Below are positions 1 to 7,722 of a stretch of DNA of 11,805 nucleotides, one piece after another. The DNA comes from Sedimentisphaerales bacterium. Lineage in GTDB: Bacteria > Planctomycetota > Phycisphaerae > Sedimentisphaerales > SG8-4. Location of the stretch: contig JAFGJR010000046.1 of the NCBI GenBank assembly GCA_016928975.1, forward strand, positions 1 to 11,805. The letters are read 5' to 3'. The notes below the pieces were generated by a model. It made no database searches and was not told the origin of the DNA. It saw nothing but the letters and a program-made list of their open reading frames with translations. Within the stretch, counting starts at the first letter, position 1. Each line of letters starts with the position of its first letter. The translations under genes were made by a program, and so were the position numbers.

Positions 1-160
1 AGGCGCCACGATCTGCATGGTGACGCACGACCCGCGCTATGCCCGCCACGCCGGCCGCACCGTCCACATGTTCGACGGCCGGATCGTGGAAGAGGAAGAG
101 GCCGCTCAGAGGCAGCAGGAGGCCACCGAGCTCAAGCAGCACGGATTCGACGTGGCGTGA
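1..160 (+). CDS. ABC transporter ATP-binding protein, MacB/LolD type (3' end only)
   Basis: The reading frame is open from base 2 and ends at TGA 158-160, leaving the last 52 residues. They start GATICMVTHDPRYARHAGRT and continue with MFDGRIVEEEE. This is the end of a nucleotide-binding domain of the MacB/LolD/FtsE group: a beta strand, the H-loop (switch) histidine in VTHD at bases 26-28, then the typical DGRIV segment. Walker A, Q-loop, signature and Walker B lie upstream of the window. After the domain comes a short charged tail rich in Glu and Gln. In this group the ATPase is a separate cytoplasmic subunit that docks on FtsX-like permeases. The next gene is such a permease, 100 bp downstream on the same strand, so it is the obvious partner candidate. 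An upstream permease of its own cannot be excluded. Confidence 0.88.
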   Translation, partial: GATICMVTHDPRYARHAGRTVHMFDGRIVEEEEAAQRQQEATELKQHGFDVA

Positions 161-163
161 GAC

Positions 164-236
164 AGGGGTCAGGGATCGGGGTTCAGGCGTCAGCAGATGG
201 GCGATAGCCTTTCCTGACCCCCGACCCCTGGCCTCT
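164..236. repeat. Imperfect inverted repeat in the ATPase-permease 1 gap
   Basis: Arm 164-187 pairs with arm 213-236 across a 25-nt loop. By hand count 20 of 24 positions are Watson-Crick and two more are G-U. The arms are built from GGGGTCAGG-like words and their complements. No T-run follows the right arm, so it does not look like an intrinsic terminator. It lies between the ATPase stop and the ribosome binding site of permease 1, so in a common transcript it could form a stable hairpin affecting processing or relative expression. It may equally be a dispersed intergenic repeat of this genome. Confidence 0.75.
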
Positions 237-248
237 GATCCCTCAATT

Positions 249-252
249 GGAG
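249..252 (+). promoter_or_regulatory. Ribosome binding site of permease 1
   Basis: GGAG lies 8 nt before ATG 261. It fixes the start at the residue from which the family N-terminus (MTTVWQDIRYGVRML) begins. Confidence 0.8.
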
Positions 253-260
253 ATTAAACC

Positions 261-2747
261 ATGACCACCGTGTGGCAAGACATTCGATATGGCGTCCGAA
301 TGCTGTGGAAGAGCCCTGGCTTCACTGCCGTGACGGTGCTCATGCTGGCGCTGGGCATTGGAGTGAATACCGCGATCTTCAGTCTGCTCAATGCGGTTTG
401 GATGCGATCGCTGCCGGTTCGCGATCCTCACGCGCTGCGGGTGGTGAACTGGAGCGGTCACAACGCAACGTTTTCTCACTTCACGGGGACGGCGGGCGAT
501 GGCAGGAGTCGTCGCGGCGGGGCTGCAGTCTCGGCGTCCTTCCCCTATCCAGTCTATCGTGACTTCAAGGAACAGGTGGAAGGCTGCTCGGCGGTATTCG
601 CGTTCTTCGAGCTGCCGGGCATGACCGTGATCGGCGCCAAGGGAGCCGCCACGACGGATGTCCTGATGGTCTCGGGCGATTTCTTCAACGGGTACGGGGC
701 CGAAGCGGCCCTCGGGCGCACGCTCCAGCCCCGGGATGAGTCGTCGCAGGCGGACCCCGTGGCAGTGATCACCTATCGGTGGTGGGAGAGGGAATACGAT
801 CTCGATCCGCAGGTTCTCGGCCAGATGATGAGCATCAACGGGCATCCGTTCACGATCGTGGGGGTCTTGCCCCGTTCCTACTGCGGCCCGCAAATCGGCG
901 ATATGGCCAGAATCTACGTGCCCATGTCGGCCCAGCCGGTGCTGTCCCCCGGACATCGTGTGGATGCGCGGGACCACTGGTGGGCCAGTATCATGGTGCG
1001 CGTGCGACCCAGAGCCGACGAAGCCCAGATCCAGGCTGCTATGGAGGGCCTCCTTCTGCAGACCCTCTCTGTGCCGGGACAGGGAACGCGGGCGGATAAT
1101 CCCCACATCGCCCTGGTCGACGGCAGCCGGGGTCTGCTGGGCATTCGCCGACAGATGGCTTTCGGCTTCACCGTCCTGATGGCCGCGGTGGGATTGGTCC
1201 TGTTGATTGCCTGTGCCAATCTGGCGGGACTGCTGCTGGCCCGGGGTGCTGCACGCCGACCGGAATTGACCATCCGCGCGGCCCTGGGTGCCGGACGCGG
1301 ACGCCTCGTTCGCCAGTTGCTCACCGAGAGCCTGATCCTGTCTCTGGCCGGAGCGGGACTGGGTCTGCTGGTGGCGGTCTGGGTCAAAGCCGCCATGCTG
1401 GGCTTCCTGCCGGGCTCGCTGGAGAGTTTCCACCTGGACACGAGCACGGACTTGCGTGTCCTGCTGTTTACTCTGGGTGTGGCCGTGGGAACGTCGCTGC
1501 TGTTCGGCCTGCTTCCCGCTCTGCGTACCACGCGGGTGGACCTGATCTCCAATCTCAAGAGCCAGCGAGTGCCGGGCGTTTCAGGCCTGCGCCTGGGTGG
1601 GGGACTGGTGGCGGCCCAGGCGGGCTTGTCGGTCCTGCTGTTGGTGGGCGCCGGCCTGCTCATGCGGACCCTCGTGAACCTCTATCGCGTCGATCTCGGA
1701 TTCACCACGGACAGGATTCTGGTCTTCGGTGTCAATCCTTCCCAGGGCGGATACCAGGACGCCGACTCCGTGCGGTTCTACGATCAGGTGGAAGCTGGCA
1801 TCGCGGCGCTTCCAGGCGTGACGCACGTCGCTCTTTCCAGCTACAGTCTGCTGGGAGGAGGCCGCTCAGCCAGCGCGTTCTCAATCCCCGGACGCCTCCC
1901 GCAGGGAGATCAGCATCTGCAAGCCGACATCCTCAACGTCAGCGAGACCTTCTTGCAGACGATGGAGATCCCACTGCTGCGCGGGCGCGCCTTTGAGAGA
2001 ACGGACAGCCCGTCTCAGCCTCGGGTCGTCATCGTCAACGAAGCCTTGGCGCGGGCCTGCTTCCCCCATGAGGATCCCCTGGGGCAGTCGATCCGCCTGG
2101 GCGAGCGGGACTATCAGATTGTGGGTTTGTGCGGAAATGCCAGGTACGACCGGGTCCAGCGGGCGGTCGAGCCCACCCTGTACTTCTCGCATCGACAGGC
2201 GACTCCGGGGGCCATGCACTTCGAAGTCCGCACAACGGGCGACCCCTTGGTCCTGGTCCCGGCCGTCCGCAAGGTCGTGACGGACCTGGATCGCACCATC
2301 CCACTGGAGAACGTATCGACCCAGTTGCAGCTTCTGAAGGAATCCATCACCCCTGAGCGCCTCTTCGCGTACCTGTGCGGTAGTCTGGCTCTGCTGGGCG
2401 TCCTGCTATCCTGTATCGGCCTCTACGGCTTGACGGCCTACAACGTGGGGCGGCGCCGGAGTGAGATCGGTGTGCGCATGGCGCTGGGCGCGCGGCCGAA
2501 GGATGTGGCCTGGCCCGTGGTGCGCAGCGCCCTGCTGGTGGTGGCGATCGGCATCGGTTTCGGCGGCGCGGGCGCTCTGGCCCTGGTGCGGCTTATCAAG
2601 AGCCAGCTCTATGGCGTCGATGCCCACGATCCGGTCACGCTGGTGGGTTCAGTGTTGTTCCTGCTGACCGTCGCGGCCCTGGCGGCTTGGCTGCCCGCTC
2701 GCCGGGCTTCGAGGATCGATCCGATGGCGGCGTTGAGATGCGAGTAG
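261..2747 (+). CDS. ADOP-family duplicated MacB/FtsX-like permease (permease 1)
   Basis: 828 residues, a usual length for the family. The predicted layout has eight membrane helices: helix 1 about 20-45; first periplasmic MacB_PCD-like domain about 50-295, with the family segment VSGDFFNGYGAEAALGRTL; helices 2-4 about 300-327, 356-380 and 397-422; helix 5 about 448-470; second periplasmic domain about 475-690; helices 6-8 about 700-728, 754-778 and 792-815. Both FtsX halves keep the cytoplasmic loop signature E-x3-R-x3-G (E335/R339/G343 and E735/R739/G743), the region that contacts the ATPase in MacB and LolCDE. It is inner-membrane, probably moving an unknown substrate or acting as a mechanotransmitter with an ABC ATPase. 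It lacks the marker motifs shared by permeases 2+4 and by 3+5, so it is a third subtype. Its stop codon overlaps the ribosome binding site of permease 2, so the two are probably translationally coupled. The substrate is unknown. Confidence 0.92.
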   Translation: MTTVWQDIRYGVRMLWKSPGFTAVTVLMLALGIGVNTAIFSLLNAVWMRSLPVRDPHALRVVNWSGHNATFSHFTGTAGDGRSRRGGAAVSASFPYPVYRDFKEQVEGCSAVFAFFELPGMTVIGAKGAATTDVLMVSGDFFNGYGAEAALGRTLQPRDESSQADPVAVITYRWWEREYDLDPQVLGQMMSINGHPFTIVGVLPRSYCGPQIGDMARIYVPMSAQPVLSPGHRVDARDHWWASIMVRVRPRADEAQIQAAMEGLLLQTLSVPGQGTRADNPHIALVDGSRGLLGIRRQMAFGFTVLMAAVGLVLLIACANLAGLLLARGAARRPELTIRAALGAGRGRLVRQLLTESLILSLAGAGLGLLVAVWVKAAMLGFLPGSLESFHLDTSTDLRVLLFTLGVAVGTSLLFGLLPALRTTRVDLISNLKSQRVPGVSGLRLGGGLVAAQAGLSVLLLVGAGLLMRTLVNLYRVDLGFTTDRILVFGVNPSQGGYQDADSVRFYDQVEAGIAALPGVTHVALSSYSLLGGGRSASAFSIPGRLPQGDQHLQADILNVSETFLQTMEIPLLRGRAFERTDSPSQPRVVIVNEALARACFPHEDPLGQSIRLGERDYQIVGLCGNARYDRVQRAVEPTLYFSHRQATPGAMHFEVRTTGDPLVLVPAVRKVVTDLDRTIPLENVSTQLQLLKESITPERLFAYLCGSLALLGVLLSCIGLYGLTAYNVGRRRSEIGVRMALGARPKDVAWPVVRSALLVVAIGIGFGGAGALALVRLIKSQLYGVDAHDPVTLVGSVLFLLTVAALAAWLPARRASRIDPMAALRCE

Positions 2748-2751
2748 GAGG
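2746..2751 (+). promoter_or_regulatory. Ribosome binding site of permease 2, overlapping the permease 1 stop
   Basis: AGGAGG starts inside the TAG stop (2745-2747) of permease 1 and ends 4 nt before ATG 2756. It decides the start: an in-frame ATG at 2687 would add 23 residues that are only permease 1 coding sequence read in another frame, and those residues have no family counterpart. The arrangement is typical of translational coupling. Confidence 0.85.
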
Positions 2752-2755
2752 AACG

Positions 2756-5143
2756 ATGAGCACTCTGTGGCAAGATGTTCGATATGGTCTTCGCATGCTG
2801 GCGAGGGACCCCGGCTTCACGACTGTGGCGGTGTTGTCGCTGGCGCTCGGGATCGGCGTGACCGTGGCGGCCTTCAGCGTCGTGAACGGCGTGCTACTGC
2901 GACCCATGCACTTCAGAGACGTCGACCGGCTCGTCATGATCTGGGAGCAGGAGAGAAAGAGCGGCAAGCTCTGGACGGTCTCTCCCGCCAACTACATGGA
3001 CTGGCGGAATCAGAGCACCGTCTTCGAGCAGATGGCGATCATGGGATTTCGCGGGACCGGCCTTCTGTTTGGGACGGATGAGCCGGCGCGGGTCGATATG
3101 GAGAGCGTCTCTCCCGAGTTCTTCTCCATTCTCGGGGTCCAACCGCTGCTCGGTCGTACGTTCACGATGGAGGAGGCCGGGGACGGCGCCCCGCCGGTGG
3201 CGGTCCTCGGCCATGGACTCTGGCAACGGCTCTATGGCGCAGACCCGGGAATGGTCGGCCGAACGGTCTCTCTCGGCGGCGTGCCGCACACGGTCGTTGG
3301 CATCTTGCCCCCCGGATTCCAGTTCCCCAAGGGCGTGGAGTTGTGGAAACCCTACGCGACGGACGGGATCAAGCTCACAGAGCGAGGCGGGTGGTCCGCC
3401 AACGTGATCGCCAAGCTCAAACCCGGCGTCACGCGAGCCCGGGCGCAGGCGGAGATGGACATCATCGCGGAGCGACTGGCGCAAGCATACCCTCAATCGA
3501 ATCAGCATTTTGGCGTGACGGTGACATCGCTCCACGAACACCTCGTTCAGGGCGTGCGCCTGTTGCTCTACGTGTTCCAGGGCGCCGTCCTGTTGGTGTT
3601 CCTGGTGGCCACGGCGAACGTGGCAAATCTCCTGCTGGCGCGGTCCGCCTCCCGAGGCCGAGAGATGGCGCTTCGCGCCGCCCTGGGCGCGGGTCGCTGG
3701 CGGATCGTGCGCCAGTTGCTCTGCGAGAGCCTGCTCCTTGGCCTGGCGGGCGGAGGCCTGGGGCTGTTCGTGGCTCACTGGGGCCTGGCCGGTTTTGGGT
3801 ATTGGGCCGCCGGTTCTCTGCCTCGTATGGAGGAGATCCGCATCGACAGTCATGTGCTGGGTTTCGCTCTGGCGATTTCCATAGCCAGTGGGTTGCTCTT
3901 CGGACTGACGCCGGCCCTTCGCGCGATGCGGGTGGACCTGAACGAGTGCTTCAAGGAGGGTGGAACGACAGGCAGGCTCATATCGTCGCGTAGCCGGCCG
4001 CTGGGGCGCTGGCTGGTCGTTGGGGAAATCTCGCTGTCGTTCGTGCTGCTGATCGGCGCGGGCCTGTTCATCAAGAGCTTCCTCTTGCTGAGCCGCGTAC
4101 GACTTGGACTGGACCCCCGGAACGTGCTGACGGTGCAGCTTGGCCCGATGGGACGGACCCTGAGTCCTGAGCTGATGGACCGCTTGTCCTTGCTGCCGGC
4201 CGTGCAGGCGGCCGGCGCCGTCTGTTACATTCCGATTTCCGACGGCGCCCTGATCCGGGCCGACAACCCGACCGTCGAAGGCGAACTGCCGCGGACGCCC
4301 GGCGAAGAGATTCGGATTCACTACAATTCCGTGACGCCCGGCTACTTTCGTGCAATGGGCATCCCCTTGCTCAAGGGCCGTGACATTGCGGCGGAGGATA
4401 CGGAACAGGCTCTGCCCGTGGCGGTCGTGAATGAAACCTTCGTGAAGCGCCTGCTTGGGGGAGCCGATCCGATTGGTAGGCGGCTGACGTTTGGCAAGCG
4501 GCACACGATCGTCGGGGTGGTCGCGGACGTCAAGCTCGGCGGGCTCGACGAGGAGACTCAGCCGCAGGTCTACCATTGCTATCTGCAAGAGCAGCGGACC
4601 CTCCCGGCGACCTACCTGGTCGTGCGGACGGTGTCGGATCCGATGTCCCTTGCGGCGTCCGTCCGTCAGATCGTCCGGTCTGTAGAGAAGGACAAGCCCA
4701 TCCTGTCGGTGGGGACGATGCAGGAGCGGATCGACAGGTCCGTGTTGCCGCAGCGATTGCGGACCCGTCTGCTCGGGGTGTTCGCGTCGGCGGGTCTGTT
4801 GTTGGCGATGGTAGGCGTCTACGGGATGGTGAGCTACTCGGTCGCGCAGCGAGTTCGCGAGTTTGGCATCCGGCGGGCCCTCGGCGCGCGCGAGGCAACC
4901 ATCATCCGACTGGTCGTGAGGCAGGCGCTCTGGCTGGTCGCCGTCGGCCTGAGTCTCGGGTTGGCTGGGGCCGCGGCCTTCGCTCGCCTCCTCAAGACGT
5001 TCCTCTTTCAGGTCCAGCCGCTGGACCCGGTGATCTTCGCGGCCGTCCCGGTCTTCCTGGCCGCGGTGATCCTGTTGGCGAGCTATGTCCCCGCCCGCCG
5101 GGCGGCGCGAATCGACCCGATGGTGGCGCTGAGATGCGAATAA
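2756..5143 (+). CDS. ADOP-family duplicated MacB/FtsX-like permease (permease 2, subtype A)
   Basis: 795 residues from ATG 2756, the shortest complete member of the array. Layout: helix 1 about 20-48; first periplasmic domain about 50-265; helices 2-4 about 272-297, 326-347 and 367-390; helix 5 about 419-445; second periplasmic domain about 450-660; helices 6-8 about 673-697, 722-745 and 760-780. Loop signatures are E303/R307/G311 and E702/R706/G710. It shares with permease 4 the motifs NYxDWRxQ (from residue 79) and QAYPQSN (243-249), both common in the wider ADOP family, and these are absent from the other three. The shorter length is partly explained by the start of the second periplasmic domain (after NVLTVQLGPM), which is about ten residues shorter than in permease 4 where a helix would be expected. 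The reading frame is intact, so it is probably functional. Likely co-translated with permease 1. Confidence 0.92.
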   Translation: MSTLWQDVRYGLRMLARDPGFTTVAVLSLALGIGVTVAAFSVVNGVLLRPMHFRDVDRLVMIWEQERKSGKLWTVSPANYMDWRNQSTVFEQMAIMGFRGTGLLFGTDEPARVDMESVSPEFFSILGVQPLLGRTFTMEEAGDGAPPVAVLGHGLWQRLYGADPGMVGRTVSLGGVPHTVVGILPPGFQFPKGVELWKPYATDGIKLTERGGWSANVIAKLKPGVTRARAQAEMDIIAERLAQAYPQSNQHFGVTVTSLHEHLVQGVRLLLYVFQGAVLLVFLVATANVANLLLARSASRGREMALRAALGAGRWRIVRQLLCESLLLGLAGGGLGLFVAHWGLAGFGYWAAGSLPRMEEIRIDSHVLGFALAISIASGLLFGLTPALRAMRVDLNECFKEGGTTGRLISSRSRPLGRWLVVGEISLSFVLLIGAGLFIKSFLLLSRVRLGLDPRNVLTVQLGPMGRTLSPELMDRLSLLPAVQAAGAVCYIPISDGALIRADNPTVEGELPRTPGEEIRIHYNSVTPGYFRAMGIPLLKGRDIAAEDTEQALPVAVVNETFVKRLLGGADPIGRRLTFGKRHTIVGVVADVKLGGLDEETQPQVYHCYLQEQRTLPATYLVVRTVSDPMSLAASVRQIVRSVEKDKPILSVGTMQERIDRSVLPQRLRTRLLGVFASAGLLLAMVGVYGMVSYSVAQRVREFGIRRALGAREATIIRLVVRQALWLVAVGLSLGLAGAAAFARLLKTFLFQVQPLDPVIFAAVPVFLAAVILLASYVPARRAARIDPMVALRCE

Positions 5144-5152
5144 GGCTGAGTT

Positions 5153-5219
5153 GCAGTTGACGGTTCGCAGTGGGCAGCGAGAGGCGTGAACTGTGACCTG
5201 GGAGCTGACAACTGCGAAC
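5153..5219. repeat. AACTG-type inverted repeats in the permease 2-3 gap
   Basis: The 95-bp gap 5144-5238 contains two overlapping inverted repeats sharing a right arm. GTTCGCAGT (5163-5171) pairs with ACTGCGAAC (5211-5219). GCAGTTG (5153-5159) pairs with CAACTGC (5209-5215). Further partial copies of the word, such as GAACTGTGAC near 5187, lie between them, so the spacer looks like a degenerate repeat cluster. Only one of the two hairpins can form at a time. There is no T-run, so it is not an intrinsic terminator. No convincing promoter is visible. Confidence 0.65.
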
Positions 5220-5227
5220 TGAGAATC

Positions 5228-5231
5228 GGAG
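5228..5231 (+). promoter_or_regulatory. Ribosome binding site of permease 3
   Basis: GGAG lies 7 nt before ATG 5239, just downstream of the inverted-repeat spacer, and supports this start, which gives the family N-terminus MTTLWQDIRYGVRML. Confidence 0.78.
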
Positions 5232-5238
5232 TTGAGCA

Positions 5239-7713
5239 ATGACGACCTTATGGCAAGACATCAGGTACGGCGTTCGGATGCTGATGAAGAATCGAGGCTT
5301 CACGGCTATCGCCTTGGTCACGCTGGCGATCGGAATCGGTGCCAATACGATCATGTTCAGTCTGGTCAATGCGATGTTGTTTCGTCCCGTGCATGTGCAG
5401 GATCCGGATCGATTGGTGGCGTGCAAAGTCGATCGCCTCGACCTTTCCTATGAGATGTATACTTATATGCGTGACAATAATCCGGTGTTCAGCGATCTAG
5501 TAGCCCTTGATTCGGCGCCTGCCGCTGCCACCCTGGCATGGGGTGATGTTGGCAAGCGCGCTTACGTGATGTATGTTTCATCCAATTACTTCTCTGCTTT
5601 GGGCGTGGCCCAGGTTCGGGGAAGATACTTTTTGCCCGAGGAGGAACGCCTGGGCGCTGAGCTGGTTGCAGTGCTCAGTCATCGTCTCTGGCAACGCCAG
5701 GGCGCAGATCCCGAAATCATTGGTCAGCGGGTGTCCGTCAACGGCATGCTGGTACAGGTTGTTGGTGTTACACCGGAGGGCTTTACCGGCGCAACGCTCG
5801 TTGGTCCTGACCTCTGGCTGCCCTTGGGAAGTGGAATGCTCGTACAGTATCAACTCCAAGAGTACCCTTTTCTGCAGCTCATGGGGCGCCTCCGGCCGGG
5901 TCTGAGTATGTCTGGGGCCCAAGCCCGGTTGCAGTCTCTGATTCCTCGGCTCAGGGAGAATTTCCCCCAGGCATGTAATAGTCACAGCACCTTGAGTCTC
6001 AACTTGTTGCCGAGGGCGCTCCACATCGAACACGTCGAGGGCGAGAGGGCCTACCTATCCGGGGCCAGTCTGTTCCTGATGGGCGTCTCCGCTGTGATCC
6101 TGCTCATTGCCTGCACGAATCTGGCGAATATGATCGTTGTTCATGGGATCACGCGTCACCGGGAGATCGGCATCCGTTTGGCCGTTGGAGGAAGTCGCCG
6201 GCGTATCGTACGTCAGCTATTCATCGAATCTCTGCTATTGGCACTGCTCGGAGGGGGGTTGGGCATCGTCTTGGCGATCTGGTGTATGCGAGTTTTGAAT
6301 GCATGGGTGGCAGCCCTTGCCCTGCAATTCCCCCTGGAATTGGCCAGGGTTCTTACGACCGGCCTCGACCTGCGCGTTTTGGCAGCCACTTTGGGCTTCT
6401 GTTTGACTGCGACTGTGCTATTCGGCCTGAAGCCTGCCTGGCGTTTGTCGCGACGCGATGTCGTTGCCGACTTAAAGGAATCTGCCGGTGGTGGGTTCAG
6501 GTCCACGCGCAGCACGCGCGGGATCATGCCGCGTGGTCTATCGGTGATTTTTCAGACCGCCTTGTCGGTTGTGTTGGTGATGGCCGCCATCCTGTGCACG
6601 CGTAGTGCCCGCAAGGCCGTTCAGACCGACCCCGGTTTCAACCTGGAAGGCAAGCTGCCCATCGAGATTGACGCGAAGTCGGCAGGCTATGATCCTGCAC
6701 GTAGTGTCCAAGTCTGCGAAGCCGTGGCCGAGCGCTTGAATTCGCTGCCGGGCGTTCAGATCGCTGGCTTGTCCTGCGACGGTGGCTTTGGCGGTTCCGT
6801 TGTTGAATACGTACCAGGCGTGGAAAGTGATACGTCTGGGAATCTGTTGGCCAAAGATCCCTTTGTATGCCCGGTCGGTGCGAATTATTTCGAGTCAGTG
6901 GGAATGCCCCTGTTGCAGGGTCGCACTTTTCGTCGTCTCGATAGTGTCCCCGATGCAGAAAAGGTCCTCATCATTGATGAACCGCTTGCGCGCAGACTGC
7001 GACCGGATGGAAACGCCCTGGGCTGCCTGATTCAATATGGCTGGCGTTCCCTATCAGAACCCCACAGGATTGTCGGGATTGTGCCGACCCTGCATAGCGC
7101 GCTGCATAACCCAGAGAAACGGTGCCATATCTATGAGCCGATCGGGCCGAAGCACAGACCCGCATACATACACCTGCGCTTGGCAAGTAACGCCCTCGAT
7201 ACTGAGGCCACCCTATTGCAGATGATTTCTGCTGAGATTCGCAAAGTGGATCCATATCTGCCGGTCCTGTCAGCAAGGACCCTGATGGACTGTCACCGCA
7301 ACGATTTACCGGTTTGGCTCCGGCTCATGGGCGCCCGGCTCTCGCTTATCTTTGGGGCAATGGCCCTGTTCTTGGCGGCTTTGGGTATCTACGCGGTCAA
7401 GGGCTACATGGTTGCCTCACGCACCCCTGAGATCGGTGTGCGCATGGCCCTGGGTGCCACTCGGGGTCGTGTGCTGGCCATGGTTTTGCGTGAGGGTGGG
7501 ATTCTGACGCTTATTGGCCTGTGCCTGGGATTGCTGCTGGCCTGGTCCGTGGCGCGCCTGGCTGGTAGCTTGCTTTATGGCGTTAGTCCGCTCGATCCTG
7601 TCAGTATTGCCGTGACCATTGCCCTGCTCGGCATTACCTCACTCTTGGCCGGCTATTTCCCTGCGCGCCGAGCGGCGAAGGTCGATCCGATGGTGGCGCT
7701 GAGGTGTGAATAG
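5239..7713 (+). CDS. ADOP-family duplicated MacB/FtsX-like permease (permease 3, subtype B)
   Basis: 824 residues. Layout: helix 1 about 20-46; first periplasmic domain about 50-272; helices 2-4 about 276-301, 330-352 and 380-400; helix 5 about 434-456; second periplasmic domain about 460-695; helices 6-8 about 702-725, 754-775 and 789-810. Loop signatures are E309/R313/G317 and E731/R735/G739. It shares with permease 5 SSNYFS (114-119), FLPEEE shortly after, GFTGAT (181-186) and SRRDVV-x-DLKES (from 404), none of which occurs in permeases 1, 2 or 4. The same segments align between 3 and 5 without large gaps. Base composition is visibly lower in GC than in its neighbours, with more T- and A-ending codons (5461-5520 holds 29 G+C of 60). 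It runs 9 bp into permease 4 and is probably translated with it. Substrate unknown. Confidence 0.92.
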   Translation: MTTLWQDIRYGVRMLMKNRGFTAIALVTLAIGIGANTIMFSLVNAMLFRPVHVQDPDRLVACKVDRLDLSYEMYTYMRDNNPVFSDLVALDSAPAAATLAWGDVGKRAYVMYVSSNYFSALGVAQVRGRYFLPEEERLGAELVAVLSHRLWQRQGADPEIIGQRVSVNGMLVQVVGVTPEGFTGATLVGPDLWLPLGSGMLVQYQLQEYPFLQLMGRLRPGLSMSGAQARLQSLIPRLRENFPQACNSHSTLSLNLLPRALHIEHVEGERAYLSGASLFLMGVSAVILLIACTNLANMIVVHGITRHREIGIRLAVGGSRRRIVRQLFIESLLLALLGGGLGIVLAIWCMRVLNAWVAALALQFPLELARVLTTGLDLRVLAATLGFCLTATVLFGLKPAWRLSRRDVVADLKESAGGGFRSTRSTRGIMPRGLSVIFQTALSVVLVMAAILCTRSARKAVQTDPGFNLEGKLPIEIDAKSAGYDPARSVQVCEAVAERLNSLPGVQIAGLSCDGGFGGSVVEYVPGVESDTSGNLLAKDPFVCPVGANYFESVGMPLLQGRTFRRLDSVPDAEKVLIIDEPLARRLRPDGNALGCLIQYGWRSLSEPHRIVGIVPTLHSALHNPEKRCHIYEPIGPKHRPAYIHLRLASNALDTEATLLQMISAEIRKVDPYLPVLSARTLMDCHRNDLPVWLRLMGARLSLIFGAMALFLAALGIYAVKGYMVASRTPEIGVRMALGATRGRVLAMVLREGGILTLIGLCLGLLLAWSVARLAGSLLYGVSPLDPVSIAVTIALLGITSLLAGYFPARRAAKVDPMVALRCE

Positions 7714-7716
7714 GAG
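7712..7716 (+). promoter_or_regulatory. Ribosome binding site of permease 4, overlapping the permease 3 stop
   Basis: AGGAG begins in the TAG stop of permease 3 (7711-7713) and ends 6 nt before ATG 7723. This is the same stop-plus-ribosome-site arrangement (TAGGAG) as at the permease 1-2 junction and suggests translational coupling. Confidence 0.82.
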
Positions 7717-7722
7717 AGTCAA

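Noticed and set aside
161..260. Intrinsic terminator after the ATPase gene
   Set aside because: The palindrome is strong but no T-run follows it; the next bases are mixed and lead into a ribosome binding site.
243..1433. 396-codon open frame on the minus strand opposite permease 1
   Set aside because: Same shadow effect: low-complexity His/Gln/Arg-rich product lying opposite a well-supported permease.
2687..2755. Upstream in-frame ATG that would lengthen permease 2 by 23 residues
   Set aside because: The extra residues are permease 1 coding sequence in another frame, and AGGAGG at 2746-2751 points to ATG 2756, where the family N-terminus starts.
5091..5105. CCGCCC/GGGCGG hairpin near the end of permease 2 (also in permease 4)
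   Set aside because: It encodes the conserved Pro-Ala-Arg-Arg-Ala segment and follows from high-GC codon choice; no reason to see a separate element.
2894..5239. 781-codon open frame on the minus strand opposite permease 2
   Set aside because: It is a shadow of a GC-rich gene: the product is rich in Arg, His, Gln and Pro with no membrane or domain pattern, while the plus frame gives a clear family member.
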